From: Oikopleura dioica
Taxonomy: Eukaryota > Chordata > Appendicularia > Copelata > Oikopleuridae
Length of the DNA stretch: 64,000 nucleotides
Assembly (NCBI GenBank): GCA_907165135.1
Contig: OU015568.1
Coordinates: 1,868,501-1,932,500, forward strand
Direction: 5' to 3'
In this document: positions 33,701 to 44,353 of the stretch, one piece after another
How positions within the stretch are numbered: the first letter of the stretch is position 1
Layout: each line of letters begins with the position of its first letter
The notes under the pieces: model-generated
Seen by the model: only the letters and a program-made list of their open reading frames with translations
The model's database searches: none
What the model was told of the DNA's origin: nothing
Made by a program: the position numbers and the translations under genes

Positions 33701-36700
33701 TAACTCTTTCGAGAAATCTCAATAAATGAATTTTGAGAAAAAAAGCATGAGATTTTTAATGAAGACAGTCTCAAAGTTTCAATCCAAGTTTAATCTCAAG
33801 CCTTCTTGCGGGGCTTCAAGAGCGAACAAGAGATAACACTGAGAAAGGTGGGCGAGCAAAGGTGCGCCGTCGAAAGCAAGGAGGGCGAACAAGGGGGCGT
33901 AGAAAGCAAAAGAAGGAAAGCGACCAAGGAAACTTTGGTGACAAAAAATGAGCAAAAGGGGGGTCTTGTTGGAGTTTAACCGCGTGGGACGAGTCGTATA
34001 TTCGAATGTCATTTAAGACTTTAGGGGCCCGGTATTCCGAAACTATAAATCCGATAACTTTGAAATTTTAAATTAAGGTTGATTCATGCTCTCTCAGTAA
34101 TTTGTGCAAATGTGGAAGTTTTATCACGGCTCAGTTGCACCTGACACGGGATTAAGTCTGGCCTACTCGAGCGCCCGCTGAGACTTTTACTGTAAAAACG
34201 AACCAATTTGTTTGTTTGAAATATTTAGGCAACTTTAATCTATATTTTTGATGGAATTTCATCAACTGTAACTTCTTTCGAGTGAAAAGAGCACGGAAGA
34301 TGAGAATTAAAGTTTCTCACCTTCATACCTTCTCAAAAATAAGTATTTCTGACGAAACCAAAAACTGAATTCTGACATCAGCAAATGAAAAAGCACATGA
34401 AAATTAGTTTTTCTGATCTCGACTTTTCGACTTTTTATTCGACTTTCGACTTTTTCGACTTATTCGACTTCGTCTCGACTTTTTCGACTTAATTTCTAAT
34501 TTTTTAGAAAATTTTCGACTTTTCGACTAATTAGTCGAATTAGTCGACTCGACTCGACTCGACTCGACTTAGGAGTTTCACAAAGTCTTTCGACTCGACT
34601 CGACTCGACTAGGGATTTTTTGAGTGACGAGCGACTCGACTCGACTCGACTTTTGATTTTGGGCTCAGATTTAGAACCCTGATTTCGAGATTCGAAAGAT
34701 AGTGTTTACTCCAAAAAAGCAAGTTTCAAACGACATGCCTCGCTGATGCGCCTTACCGGCCATGTCGGCCCCTCTGACTGGAACTTGACGAAACTGCCAC
34801 TTACTCTCCTCCGTCCAGTCCCATCCGACATCGATATCGCCCGTGCTCAGCATCCCAAGTACATCCGAACACTTGCCCTTGAATGCGGCATTCTGGAGAC
34901 GGAACTTCTTCAATATGGAAACACAAAAGCTAAGGTCTCGCTAAAAGTTCTCGATCGACTCCAAGATTCTTCACCAGGAAAATACGTTGTTGTCGGAGGA
35001 ATAACTCCAACTCCTCTTGGTGAAGGAAAATCAACAACGACGATTGGCCTCGCTCAGGCGTTAGGAGCGCATTTGGATAAAAACTGCTTCGCGTGCGTTC
35101 GTCAGCCTTCGCAAGGCCCTACATTCGGCATCAAGGGCGGTGCAGCTGGCGGTGGCTACTCCCAAGTCATTCCCATGGACGAATTCAACCTCCACCTCAC
35201 CGGTGACATCCACGCCATCACAGCCGCCAACAACCTCCTCGCCGCGGCCATCGACACGAGAATCTTTCACGAAGCAACTCAACCCGACGAAGCACTGTTC
35301 CGCAGATTGACGACAGATAAATCGAACAAAGTTCGTTTCTCACAAGTTCAGCTCGATCGACTGAGTCGGCTTGGCATCGCGAAATCTGATCCAAATGAGC
35401 TTACGGCTGAGGAGAGGGTTCAATTTGCGAGGCTCGATATTGACCCGGAGCAGGTGATGTGGAATCGAGTTTTGGATGTTAATGATAGGAAAAGGGTTAC
35501 AGAATCTTATATAATCAACGGTATGATACAATTTGGGTATTTTTGACTGTAAATACTGTATCAAATCACTAACCATCAAAAAGATATCTCCGAAAAATCA
35601 CCGTCGGTCAATCTCCCACCGAGAAGAATATCTCCCGAGAAACAAATTTCGACATTTCAGTCGCTTCCGAAATCATGGCGATTCTAGCGCTCGCCACCTC
35701 CCTCAAAGACATGCGAGAGCGACTGGGAAAAATGGTCGTAGCTCTTGACAAGAAAGGAAAACCAGTGATTGCTGATGATCTTGGAATCGGCGGAGCTCTG
35801 ACAGTTTTGATGAAAGATGCGTTGATGCCGAATTTGATGCAGACTTTGGAGGGAACTCCTGTTTTTGTTCATGCAGGGCCCTTTGCGAACATCGCTCATG
35901 GGAATTCTTCGATTCTTGCAGACGCCATTGCGCTCAAACTTGTCGGAGAAGATGGAATCGTCGTCACCGAGGCTGGTTTTGGCAGCGATATTGGAATGGA
36001 AAAGGAAGGGGGATAGACAGAAAGGATACTAGAATAAATAAAAAGAGAATAAGACCTATCCAGATTCCAGTTTTTCAACATCAAATGTCGCGCTTCAGGC
36101 TTGAAACCCGACGCAGCAGTAATTGTTGCTACAATCAGAGCGCTCAAGATGCATGGTGGAGGATCTCCCGTCGCTCCTGGCCGCCCTCTTGCCGATGTAA
36201 ATCCACTAGAAATTTCAAATATAGAATTTTTTAGGAATACAAATCGGAGAATGTGGAACTCGTCGAAAAAGGCTTCTCGAATCTGAAAAAGCAAATTGAA
36301 AATGGCGTTTCCTTCGGAGTCCCTGTCGTTGTTGCTATCAATACGTTTTCGAGCGATACAAAGGCGGAAATTGAGAAATTAATGGAGCTTTCTCACGCTG
36401 CAGGAGCTAGTGAAGCGGTTGTTTGCTCTCATTGGGCTGACGGCGGCGCTGGAGCTACAGGTTCTTTTGCAATAAAATACGGGTTGAATAAATCGAAACT
36501 TAAGATTTGGCGAAGGCAGTTGTAAAAGTCACCCAAGAACCATCCAATTTCAAGTTTTTGTATCCACTAGAAGACTCGATCGAAGACAAAATTCGAAGCA
36601 TCGCGCAAAATATCTACGGCGCCGACGACGTTTCATTTACTGAAGAATGCGCCGAGAAAATCAGAGTGTTTACTGAAGAGGGATTCGGAAATCTTCCCAT

Positions 36701-36967
36701 TTGCATGGCGAAAACTCAGTATTCCCTGTCACATGATCCTGCACTAAAGGTATGTTGCGGGCTGACCATTTGATGCTCAGAGGATAAATTAAGGGTGCCC
36801 CTCGAGGATTCACGCTTCCTATTCGTGACATCAGGGCGGCGGTTGGCGCCGGATTCCTGTATCCTCTCGTGGGTACAATTTCCACGATGCCCGGTCTCCC
36901 GACGCGCCCGAGCTTTTACGACATCGATATTGACTGCGAAACCGAGGAAATTTATGGCCTTTTCTGA
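30788..36967 (+). CDS. MTHFD1: C1-tetrahydrofolate synthase, trifunctional
   Basis: Model join(30788..30908,30978..31071,31266..31588,32375..32427,32558..32684,32750..32893,34720..35488,35584..36004,36071..36196,36235..36460,36505..36749,36794..36967), 940 aa (human 935). Residues 1-300 are the methylene-THF dehydrogenase/cyclohydrolase, with [16 protein letters not shown] and [16 protein letters not shown]. The rest is 10-formyl-THF synthetase with the P-loop [10 protein letters not shown] and a full C-terminus ([14 protein letters not shown]). The enzyme interconverts one-carbon folates in the cytosol. Donors at 31589, 35489 and 36005 are GA, and that at 32685 is GC. The first junction (30908/30978) fits neither GT-AG nor GA-AG cleanly. 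Two introns hold inverted-repeat elements. The frame is open upstream to 30596, but a mitochondrial presequence there is not convincing. Confidence 0.95.
31748..32342. mobile_element. foldback element in an intron of the C1-THF synthase gene
   Basis: Two arms of about 270 bp in reverse complement, starting TGACGCGCTTTTTTTAAGG and ending with its inverse, nearly fill the intron 31589-32374. The arms share long blocks, for example the CCGGTCCGATTCTAGAGCC segment near 31885 and its inverse near 32190. A short unique centre lies near 32000-32060. No transposase is visible and no target-site duplication is obvious. Confidence 0.85.
32993..34681. mobile_element. hAT-like non-autonomous element with GTCGA arrays
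   Basis: Terminal inverted repeats CAGGGTTCTAAATC and its inverse are flanked by an exact 8-bp duplication, ATTTCGAG (32985-32992 and 34682-34689). CAGGG ends and 8-bp duplications are hAT-superfamily hallmarks. Inside each end are dense arrays of the pentamer GTCGA/TCGAC (33000-33270 and 34420-34660) in opposite orientation. The 1 kb centre has no transposase-like frame. It lies in the intron between the dehydrogenase and synthetase parts of the C1-THF synthase gene. Confidence 0.88.
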
Positions 36968-39050
36968 ACAACTACTCACTGTCTCTTGTTTCCTTAAAAT
37001 TTGCTGGGAATACATTTCATTCTTTCAAATTCTTCCCGAATCGATCTCTTCCAATTTCACCACATTTTTCAACTTTCGTCAAAACTCGTGGTCACGAGAA
37101 GCCCCTAAGTTGGCTCTTTGCCCATCCCGAAAAGAAGCCAACTTGACCTCCAGACTCGGAGTCGGGCTTAAAGTCCACCTGCTGATCAAAACTTGGAAGA
37201 TGGCCAGAACGATGCAGTCTTCCTTTCCTCGGCCCCGGCTCGGACGTTTTAAATTGACCCCTTCGAAAACGGTGATAGCAAAAAGTACACTCTTTTAAAT
37301 GCGATAATTGGTAAGAAAAAGGTCGATTCTTATCATTAACACCTGGTTTCCTCTCCTTTTCAGAGGTGCGGGGCTACCTATTCACATGTTCTGAAAGTGC
37401 TAATCTTTTCCGCGGGATCAGAAATCCTCATCCCTTTTACACTTTTCTGCTCATTTTTGTGTCTCCTACGAAGCCCCCTGACTGAAGCAGACTGAAGCTT
37501 CTGACTGTGTTTTCAGTCAACTGTCGAAAATACGAAAACGGAATTTAAACCCGCTTCCACCTCGCAAAATACAGAAAAAAACCAAGAGGTAAGAGAAAAT
37601 TTTAAGAAATATTGATTTTTTTATTGAGAAAATGGCCGTATGGTCTCCGGGGTTAAGAATAAAGCACACATGTAGCCGGCGGTAAAATATTTATCTAAGG
37701 GTACGTCCTTAATATTTGCCTAGTTCAAAATTGAGAAAGTAAGCGAAGCTCACTATTTTCACACAAAAAATATTTTCTCCGTCAATTCACGGTATTTTCA
37801 ACAAACGAATCGATCGATCCATCTTTTATGTGCATATTACTTTTGAGAATATGAATCAACTGTTGAATTTTGTTTATATTTTTTTATAAAAATAGCTTTC
37901 GACTATATTTTCTGTTTGACTCAAAATGACTTGAAAATCGATCAGAAAAGATAAGCCAAAAAATTTTTATTTATCATATGATGAAATTTCATATTCTCAA
38001 TAGAAATATGCACAAAAATTAATCGATTTGTTTGTTGAAAATATTCCAAAAAAATGATTTCTATGAAAAATTCCTTCTTGAAATTCCACAACATCACTTT
38101 TCCGTGTATTCCACGTGTCTCAACTTGTTCCGTTTCCTTTGATCACGAGCTCATGATTTTAGCGTGACCTTATTTACAAACTTTTTGCCTGCCTTCAGGG
38201 CTCCTTCAAAACTTCCTTTCAAAAAACAACTGCGAAATTGCTTCATGCAAAATTTGGACTCACACTCTTCCAGTCAAGAGTTCAAGGTCATGTGATGTTT
38301 TTGAGTCTCAAAAGGGGAGATTCTTCTGGTTCTCTAGAATATTCTCAATAACAAGCTCGTAAAGAGGGGATAGCTTCAGTTTGCAATTTGGCAAGTTATC
38401 TTACAAAGCAGGTATATTCCAATAAATGCCGAAAATGGAAAAACCATCGGTTTCTTTCCATAAAATCATTATCTTAGTCTAATTTTAAAGGCTTCCCATT
38501 GAATAAATTCACTAAAAAATCACATACGATCTTTATTATTAAAATTTAACCTTTTTTGCTAAAGAAATTTTTTTCTTTATTTATTTTTCTCTTAATTTTC
38601 TTAATAAGTTAGTGACCTTCAATAAAAAACGATTTTCCGCCCTTTCGAAAACCAATTTCACGCCCCAATTCCCTCCGAATTCTAGAATACGCCCTCGAAA
38701 TTGAGCCAGATAAAATTTCTCTTCGAGAAAAATTATTTCGAGTCGAAAAATCGGTTCGAAAAAGGAGCTGTGTCATTCTTCTGCTGTGCGGGTGTGGCTG
38801 TTTTTTGTCGATTCTCGAAATGGCCAATGGCTCACGCCTTCGCCTACGCTTTTTTTCTGAAGCTGCTTTTTTAGAGAGCTCGGCCCTGGCCCCACTCAAC
38901 TCACAAACGCGACGTCCAAAAAAGCGAAAAACGCGAAACAGAGGAAAAAGAAAACACCGTGAAATCCTAGAAATCCGCTGGCCGGAACAAGAAGCAGCTG
39001 TACAGTAATACTAACGAAGAGTTACTGTAGATAGAGAGAGAGATAAAAAG
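36968..39050. other. intergenic region with a foldback repeat
   Basis: About 2.1 kb between two + strand genes. An inverted repeat is present at about 37790-37850 and 37985-38050 (shared ATTTTCAACAAAC...AATCGAT and GAGAATATGAA blocks). No coding exon was supported; the Arg/Ser-rich frames near 38600-39000 lack splice context. Confidence 0.5.
37790..38050. repeat. AT-rich inverted repeat
   Basis: The left arm (37790-37850) and right arm (37985-38050) match in reverse complement over about 60 bp with some mismatches, around a central AT-rich spacer. It is probably a decayed foldback element. Confidence 0.7.
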
Positions 39051-42000
39051 ATGGAGAACCAGCAGAAGGAAGATATCCAAGAATTATGCAAGGCTGGATG
39101 TGGATTTTTCGGCGCAAAACATCAACAAGGATATTGCTCGGTAAGAATTAGCACGAAATTTCACGCCCCGCTGCGGCAAGTTGATTTTACTTTTTATTGA
39201 TTTCGAGTTAAAATTCAATTTGAGTAGAAATCAATTTGACGTTTTCGAATGAATGAGTCATCTTTTTAATCAAGATTATTCCTGAGTCATCCTTAGAGAT
39301 TTTGACTCATCTTTTTTATCATTCATTAATTTTTAAAATAAAATATTTTCGATTTTTGAGTTGAAAAAGGCAAAATTGAAAAGCTGACTTAATAAGAGCA
39401 GGGTGGCACAATTGGATTGGAATCCAATTTGGAACCTTGTCCAATTGGAATTGGATTGGAAATTGGTTGGACAGGGGCATGAGATTTCGGGTCTTTCCAA
39501 TTGGAAAATCAAATCCAATTGGAAAATTGGAATCCAATTGTCCAATTGGATTTTTGCATTTCAGGCCCCAAAATAGCGCTTAAAACGGGGTATTTTGGGA
39601 AAAAGAAATATTTTAAGGGTTTCATAAGTCAAGGAACACTTATCATCGATCAAAAACAAGGGAAAAAATAGTGTAGGCTGGTTAAAAATATGACTTTTAC
39701 GTCTAAAAAATTGCGGTGACTTTAGCAGGAATGGCTTCGGATCCTATATTATCCGCTTGTTTTCCTCATAAAGCGGATTTTCGAGTCGGAAACGGGATGG
39801 CGAGGGGGAATTGGATGTCCAATTGGTCAAAAAGGGGTTCGATTTGACCGCAATTCCAATTAGAAGCCTATTTTCCAATTGGAAATTGACTTTCCAATTG
39901 GAATTGGAATTGGATTGGGAATTGGTTGGATTGGACAAAAGGCGATTGGATTGGATTGGCAGTTGGTTGGATTGACCAAAAATTTTTTTCCAATTGTGCC
40001 ACCCTGATAAGAGATGACTAATTGAAATTAAAGGAGAACAAGGAAAATGATTTGGCTCGAGTATAGTAAATTTATCGCCTTTTTTCAATTACGTCATCAT
40101 TGCGTAAAAGCCGAAATACCAGTCATATTCTCGTGTATTCACGAAAACTCAATATTGATATTTTTTGTGAGAAATATCTTTCCGCTCGGGCGATTTATCG
40201 CCTGTTTTTGCCGCTGAAAATATTTTATCACGCCTTTTTTTAGTTTATTCTCTTTCTTATCGCTATTTTAAATAGCCTATTTATAAATAAATTTATCGAT
40301 AAATAAAGATTTTTATTCATTTTCAAAATAATAACATTATTTGTTATTGATTTTTTGGTCATGTGACTGATGATTCATCCGTGATGAGTCATTGTGTCAC
40401 TTAGTTATTTTGAAATTGAGTTAACCGCGGGAAATACCGGTTTTCGCGGATTTTTTTTGGTTTTTCGAGTAATTCTTCAAAGGATTCTTGCGAAAGTTTC
40501 TAGAACATCCGTTATTTACGGCTTTCAAAATTTTAAATTCGTCAGTTCGTTTTTTTGAGATTTTCAAAAGCACAAAAGTCTTGATTCCCGAAATCGTAAT
40601 TTCCGTAATTGCTTTTTATGATTATTTTATTTTGCTAATGTCTCCTTGTTTCAGGTTTGCTTCAAGGAAAAGCAATCACGTGATACCAATTCGGCCCCAG
40701 CACCTGCATCAACTGTTGTCCCAAGCGAAGAGAAAAAACCTGAAATGCCCAGCCCATCATGTAAGTCTTTCTTTTTCAGACTGAAATTTTTTTCCATAAA
40801 ACTCGAATTCAAAACCGCGATTTTCTTCATTTTGCTAGAAAATTTTATTATTCTTTGAAATTTTTATAATAACGAAAGAAACCCATCCACTGACCGTGGT
40901 TCAGCGCGGTTCAATAAACTTTAACAAAAGAACCGCGGTGAACCACGGTTAGTGCTAGAGTTTATTTCGGTTCCCCTCATTTATCGCCTCGTAACACCCT
41001 CATTTCAAAATGAATCAAATTGACAAATGCTTCATTGGATTCTATTTCTTTGAATTTTTCCGAAAAGACAAGTCGTCTTTTCCACGGCGAGTGTCTAAAA
41101 CCTCAGATTATGTCTGATTCGAAAGACGGGTCTCAATAAAAATCCCGTCTGAATTCAATAATCGCGTGAAAAATAAAATAATACCTCGTGTACGGCCCCT
41201 ACGAGAAGATACAGTACCTATACTTCCTATTCACTCTCACTCCCCCGAGGGCAAACTCGATTTCCCTAGCGACGCTTGTGAGTCATCTTTTTTCACCACT
41301 TTCTCATGCATATTCTCAAAAAGCCCAACATTCATTCAGCAAACGGTAGAAAACGAAAACATGAGGAGACTAACAAGAGCTCGGAACAAGAGGGTAAAGA
41401 CTCATTATCAAAATCCCTTTATCACAAATCCAGTTATCATTTTCTTTATCAGTTACTCTATTTTATCACTGCCATGTGTATTCCTCTAAAAAAGAGTCGA
41501 AGATAATGAGGTTCAGGAACCTGTGTAGAAAACCTGAGTCAAGATTTTAAAAAATAGAAAGAGATCATGATTTCGGCGAAGCTTTTCATACAAGCTCTTT
41601 CAAATCCTGACTCAGGTTTTCGACACAGGTTGTCAAGCCAAGAGCTAGGCTAGTGAAACCCCTTTTTTAAAACGAAAGCTTAAGATATTTGGATGCTTTT
41701 CTGGCTTCGATTATTTTGAAAATATACAGAACAACCTGCGTGAAAACAAATATTCCCTTTTTCCAAAGTCCAAAAAGTGACCCAAAGTTTTGCGCTTGGG
41801 CTTTGTGCCAGTTTTTGTTTTCAACCCCGTGAGCATCGATCAATAAATGAAACAGAGCAACCCTCCTTTTTTAGTCATCCTCATCATGTGACACATGCTG
41901 AGCCCTTTATTGTCTCGATCCATAATGAGCATGAAACATGCTGAAAACTGGCAAGCCTTCAATGCTGTTTTCCGACTTTGATGCATTGAACCTATAGATA

Positions 42001-42750
42001 AAAGGTTCTCTAGGGTCAGGAGTTTTAATCGATAGAATTTGAAGCAACTCTTGTTGATGGATGGTCTAAAAGACCGAGGATCCACGCTTCTTTTTCCAAT
42101 AGATTAGGTCGTAGCTAATGATCAATAAAGTTATCTATAAGACGTAGATGCTATTTTTGGGCATTTTGTTCCCAAAGCAAAAAGAAGGAAGATTTTTTTT
42201 CTGAAATCTTCCATTTTGTCTGCAAGGTTATTAAAATCTCGTTCAGCCACCCGTCTACCTTCAACCGATTCGGAGAGCCAGAAGAAAGTCACCGACTCCA
42301 TGGCGGACATGAACGTCAACCCATCTACCTCATTGCCCATCCCATCAGCCAGCCCAGTCAAGGTCGAGGACGAAGCCTCGACTCCCGAATCATCCAGCGC
42401 TGAACCAAAATCGCCCAGCGTCGTCGCCGAAGACTCCCCCGCTGCTCCACCAGCGAAGAAAGCAAAGAAGCGATGCGGCGTTTGCAAAAAGAAGCTCGGC
42501 CTTACTGGTAAATCCTCCTGCTTATCAGCTTGAATCCTTACTGAACCTTTCTTTCTAGGCTTCGAGTGTAGATGCGGCTTGTTATTCTGTGGCGTTCACA
42601 GATATTCCGACAAGCATGATTGTTCATTCGACTACAAGGTAAATCCCAAATAAAATTATAATGTTTTGACCCCTTTTTTAGGAAAATGGAAGAGCTGAAT
42701 TGGCCAAAGCCAACCAGGCGTGCGTCGCCGAGAAAATCAACAAGTTGTAA
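39051..42750 (+). CDS. A20/AN1 zinc-finger protein (ZFAND5/6-like)
   Basis: Model join(39051..39140,40655..40760,42247..42507,42559..42638,42682..42750), 201 aa, all GT-AG. The N-terminal A20 finger spans about residues 13-32 ([10 protein letters not shown]...GYCSVC, pattern C-x3-C-x11-C-x2-C). A Ser/Pro/Glu-rich linker leads to a C-terminal AN1 finger: [26 protein letters not shown] and HDCSFDY. The order, spacing and length match the ZFAND5/ZFAND6 family. Those proteins bind ubiquitin through A20, and some stimulate proteasomal degradation. Two introns of about 1.5 kb are very long for this genome and both contain inverted-repeat elements, whereas the last two are ordinary (51 and 43 bp). 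Confidence 0.93.
39399..40006. mobile_element. CAGGGT-ended inverted-repeat element in the ZFAND intron
   Basis: Terminal inverted repeats CAGGGTGGCACAATTGGA and its inverse are flanked by ATAAGAG on both sides (39392-39398 and 40007-40013). Both subterminal regions are full of the repeating words TTGGATTGG and CCAATT, in opposite orientation. There is no coding capacity. The ends start like those of the larger element at 32993, so both may belong to one hAT-like group. Confidence 0.85.
40893..40949. repeat. perfect-stem hairpin
   Basis: ACCGTGGTTCAGCGCGGTTC (40893-40912) faces GAACCGCGGTGAACCACGGT (40930-40949). The arms pair over 20 bp with one mismatch and a 17 bp loop. It lies in the second intron of the ZFAND-like gene. 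Confidence 0.85.
41517..41630. mobile_element. small inverted-repeat element, copy 1
   Basis: Arms of about 28 bp (AACCTGTGTAGAAAACCTGAG and inverse) enclose a 55 bp centre. A related structure at 63184-63256 shares the AAACCTGAGTC / GACTCAGGTTTT arms, so this is a dispersed family of miniature elements. Confidence 0.75.
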
Positions 42751-44353
42751 AATCCCAGCACTGTGTTTATATTCACCTCTTCTCCTTATATCTGGATATA
42801 TTTATGGAAGGTAAATCATTCTCAATGCTCCCATCTATATTTGTCCGGGCTGCTCAACGCATCCTGCTCAAACATGCAGCAACTAAGCCTAACATTTGCT
42901 TTTTAGTGATTTCGACCACGTGATGGCGCAACCTCCCATTGTTCATTATTCCTCAAAGTCTTCACTGGACCAATTGCTTTTTCAGTTTCCGTTTATTTTC
43001 TGATTGGATTATTATAGGATCCGCCACGGTTTCTTCATAATCAACTTCATTATATTTACTAGTCTTGCTATCTGTATCTCATCATTTTCAGTTGAACGCG
43101 GTTTTAGGGTCATTTTTTTGGGAACACACCCCTATTGTTGTAAATCCCGTTGCGAAGGAGAGGAGAATGATCATTTTTGCATATTCATTTTATTTGAGAA
43201 AAACTGAATCCGACAGTAAACTGCTTGTTTATTCACTCGTTCAGTATTTACAAGATACAATCACCAGAATTTCTAACAGATTTTGGAGTGGTTATGTCTT
43301 GCAAACATTGGATTAATCACTAAACAAGTAACTCACTATCTGGTTCAGTTTTGTCGAATAAAATGGCTAGGTAAAGGATGATCATTAACCCCTCTTTTGC
43401 CACGTGATTTGAAACCATAAGGGTGTAGGCCTTCTTTCTGGCCCTGAGTACCGTGAGTCAGTGGCTCTGATACATAAACTAGCATTTTGCTGCTTTGTAT
43501 AATTTGAACTAGGATTCGGTGTGATAGAAACTAACCTCAACCTCTCCGGCCAAGTTCCCCCCATCGAGCTCTATCGTTCCTTATTTTCTTTTTTTTCTTA
43601 TTTTATTCTACTCGAAAAACATGCGACTTGAGTAACTTGTCAGTCTTCAAATAGCCGAAAACTTTCGCAAAAAAATCGTGACAAATTTCAACTCAATTCA
43701 ATTTCCGGAGCTTTTATTTCTCATAGAACGCTTCTTCTTCAATCTACGATACTTACAGACTGATACAGTAATACTCAAGCCGCATTTTTTTTCAAAAAAA
43801 ACCTCACGTTCAAGTTCTACACCAGTTAATTATAATTGACAAAATAACATCAACCAAAAAGGCAAAAATTAAAACCAAACATCTCTTGTGTAAATCGCTA
43901 CTCTTCATAACTCCAGTTTCACTTTTGAGGCGTGCTATGAAACTAGCTGATTCCACCCTACTTTCACACAACATCAAAATAATTACTCTTACTTCGGGAA
44001 ACAAGATTTTCAGTCCTGTCCCTGCGCCCGCTCATGGCTGCCCTGTGCGCCGCGACGGGTTAAAAGGACGTCAAGGCTAATGTTCGTTGAATACAACCTA
44101 TTTAAACTTGTCAAACTTTTATCCAACAAATAAATATAAATAGATTCACAAACACAACGTCTCGGTTTCTTCTTTCTTCCATAAAAAATCGGAAATATTG
44201 TTCAAGGAGCATGAAAATTCTGCAGGTAATTGGCATCATTTTGACCGAGTTTATTGAAAATCTCTAGAAAGTAAAATGTAGAAGTTTGTTTCAAAAGCAT
44301 TTATCGCTGGTTTTTCGTGATCCGTATTCTAACTGCCAGGAAGAAGAAAACTT
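42751..44353. other. intergenic region
   Basis: About 1.6 kb between the ZFAND-like gene and the BTB-kelch array. No exon with splice support was recognised. The last 120 bp (from about 44232) is the upstream segment that recurs before the second and third BTB-kelch copies, so it belongs to the tandem duplication unit. Confidence 0.5.
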
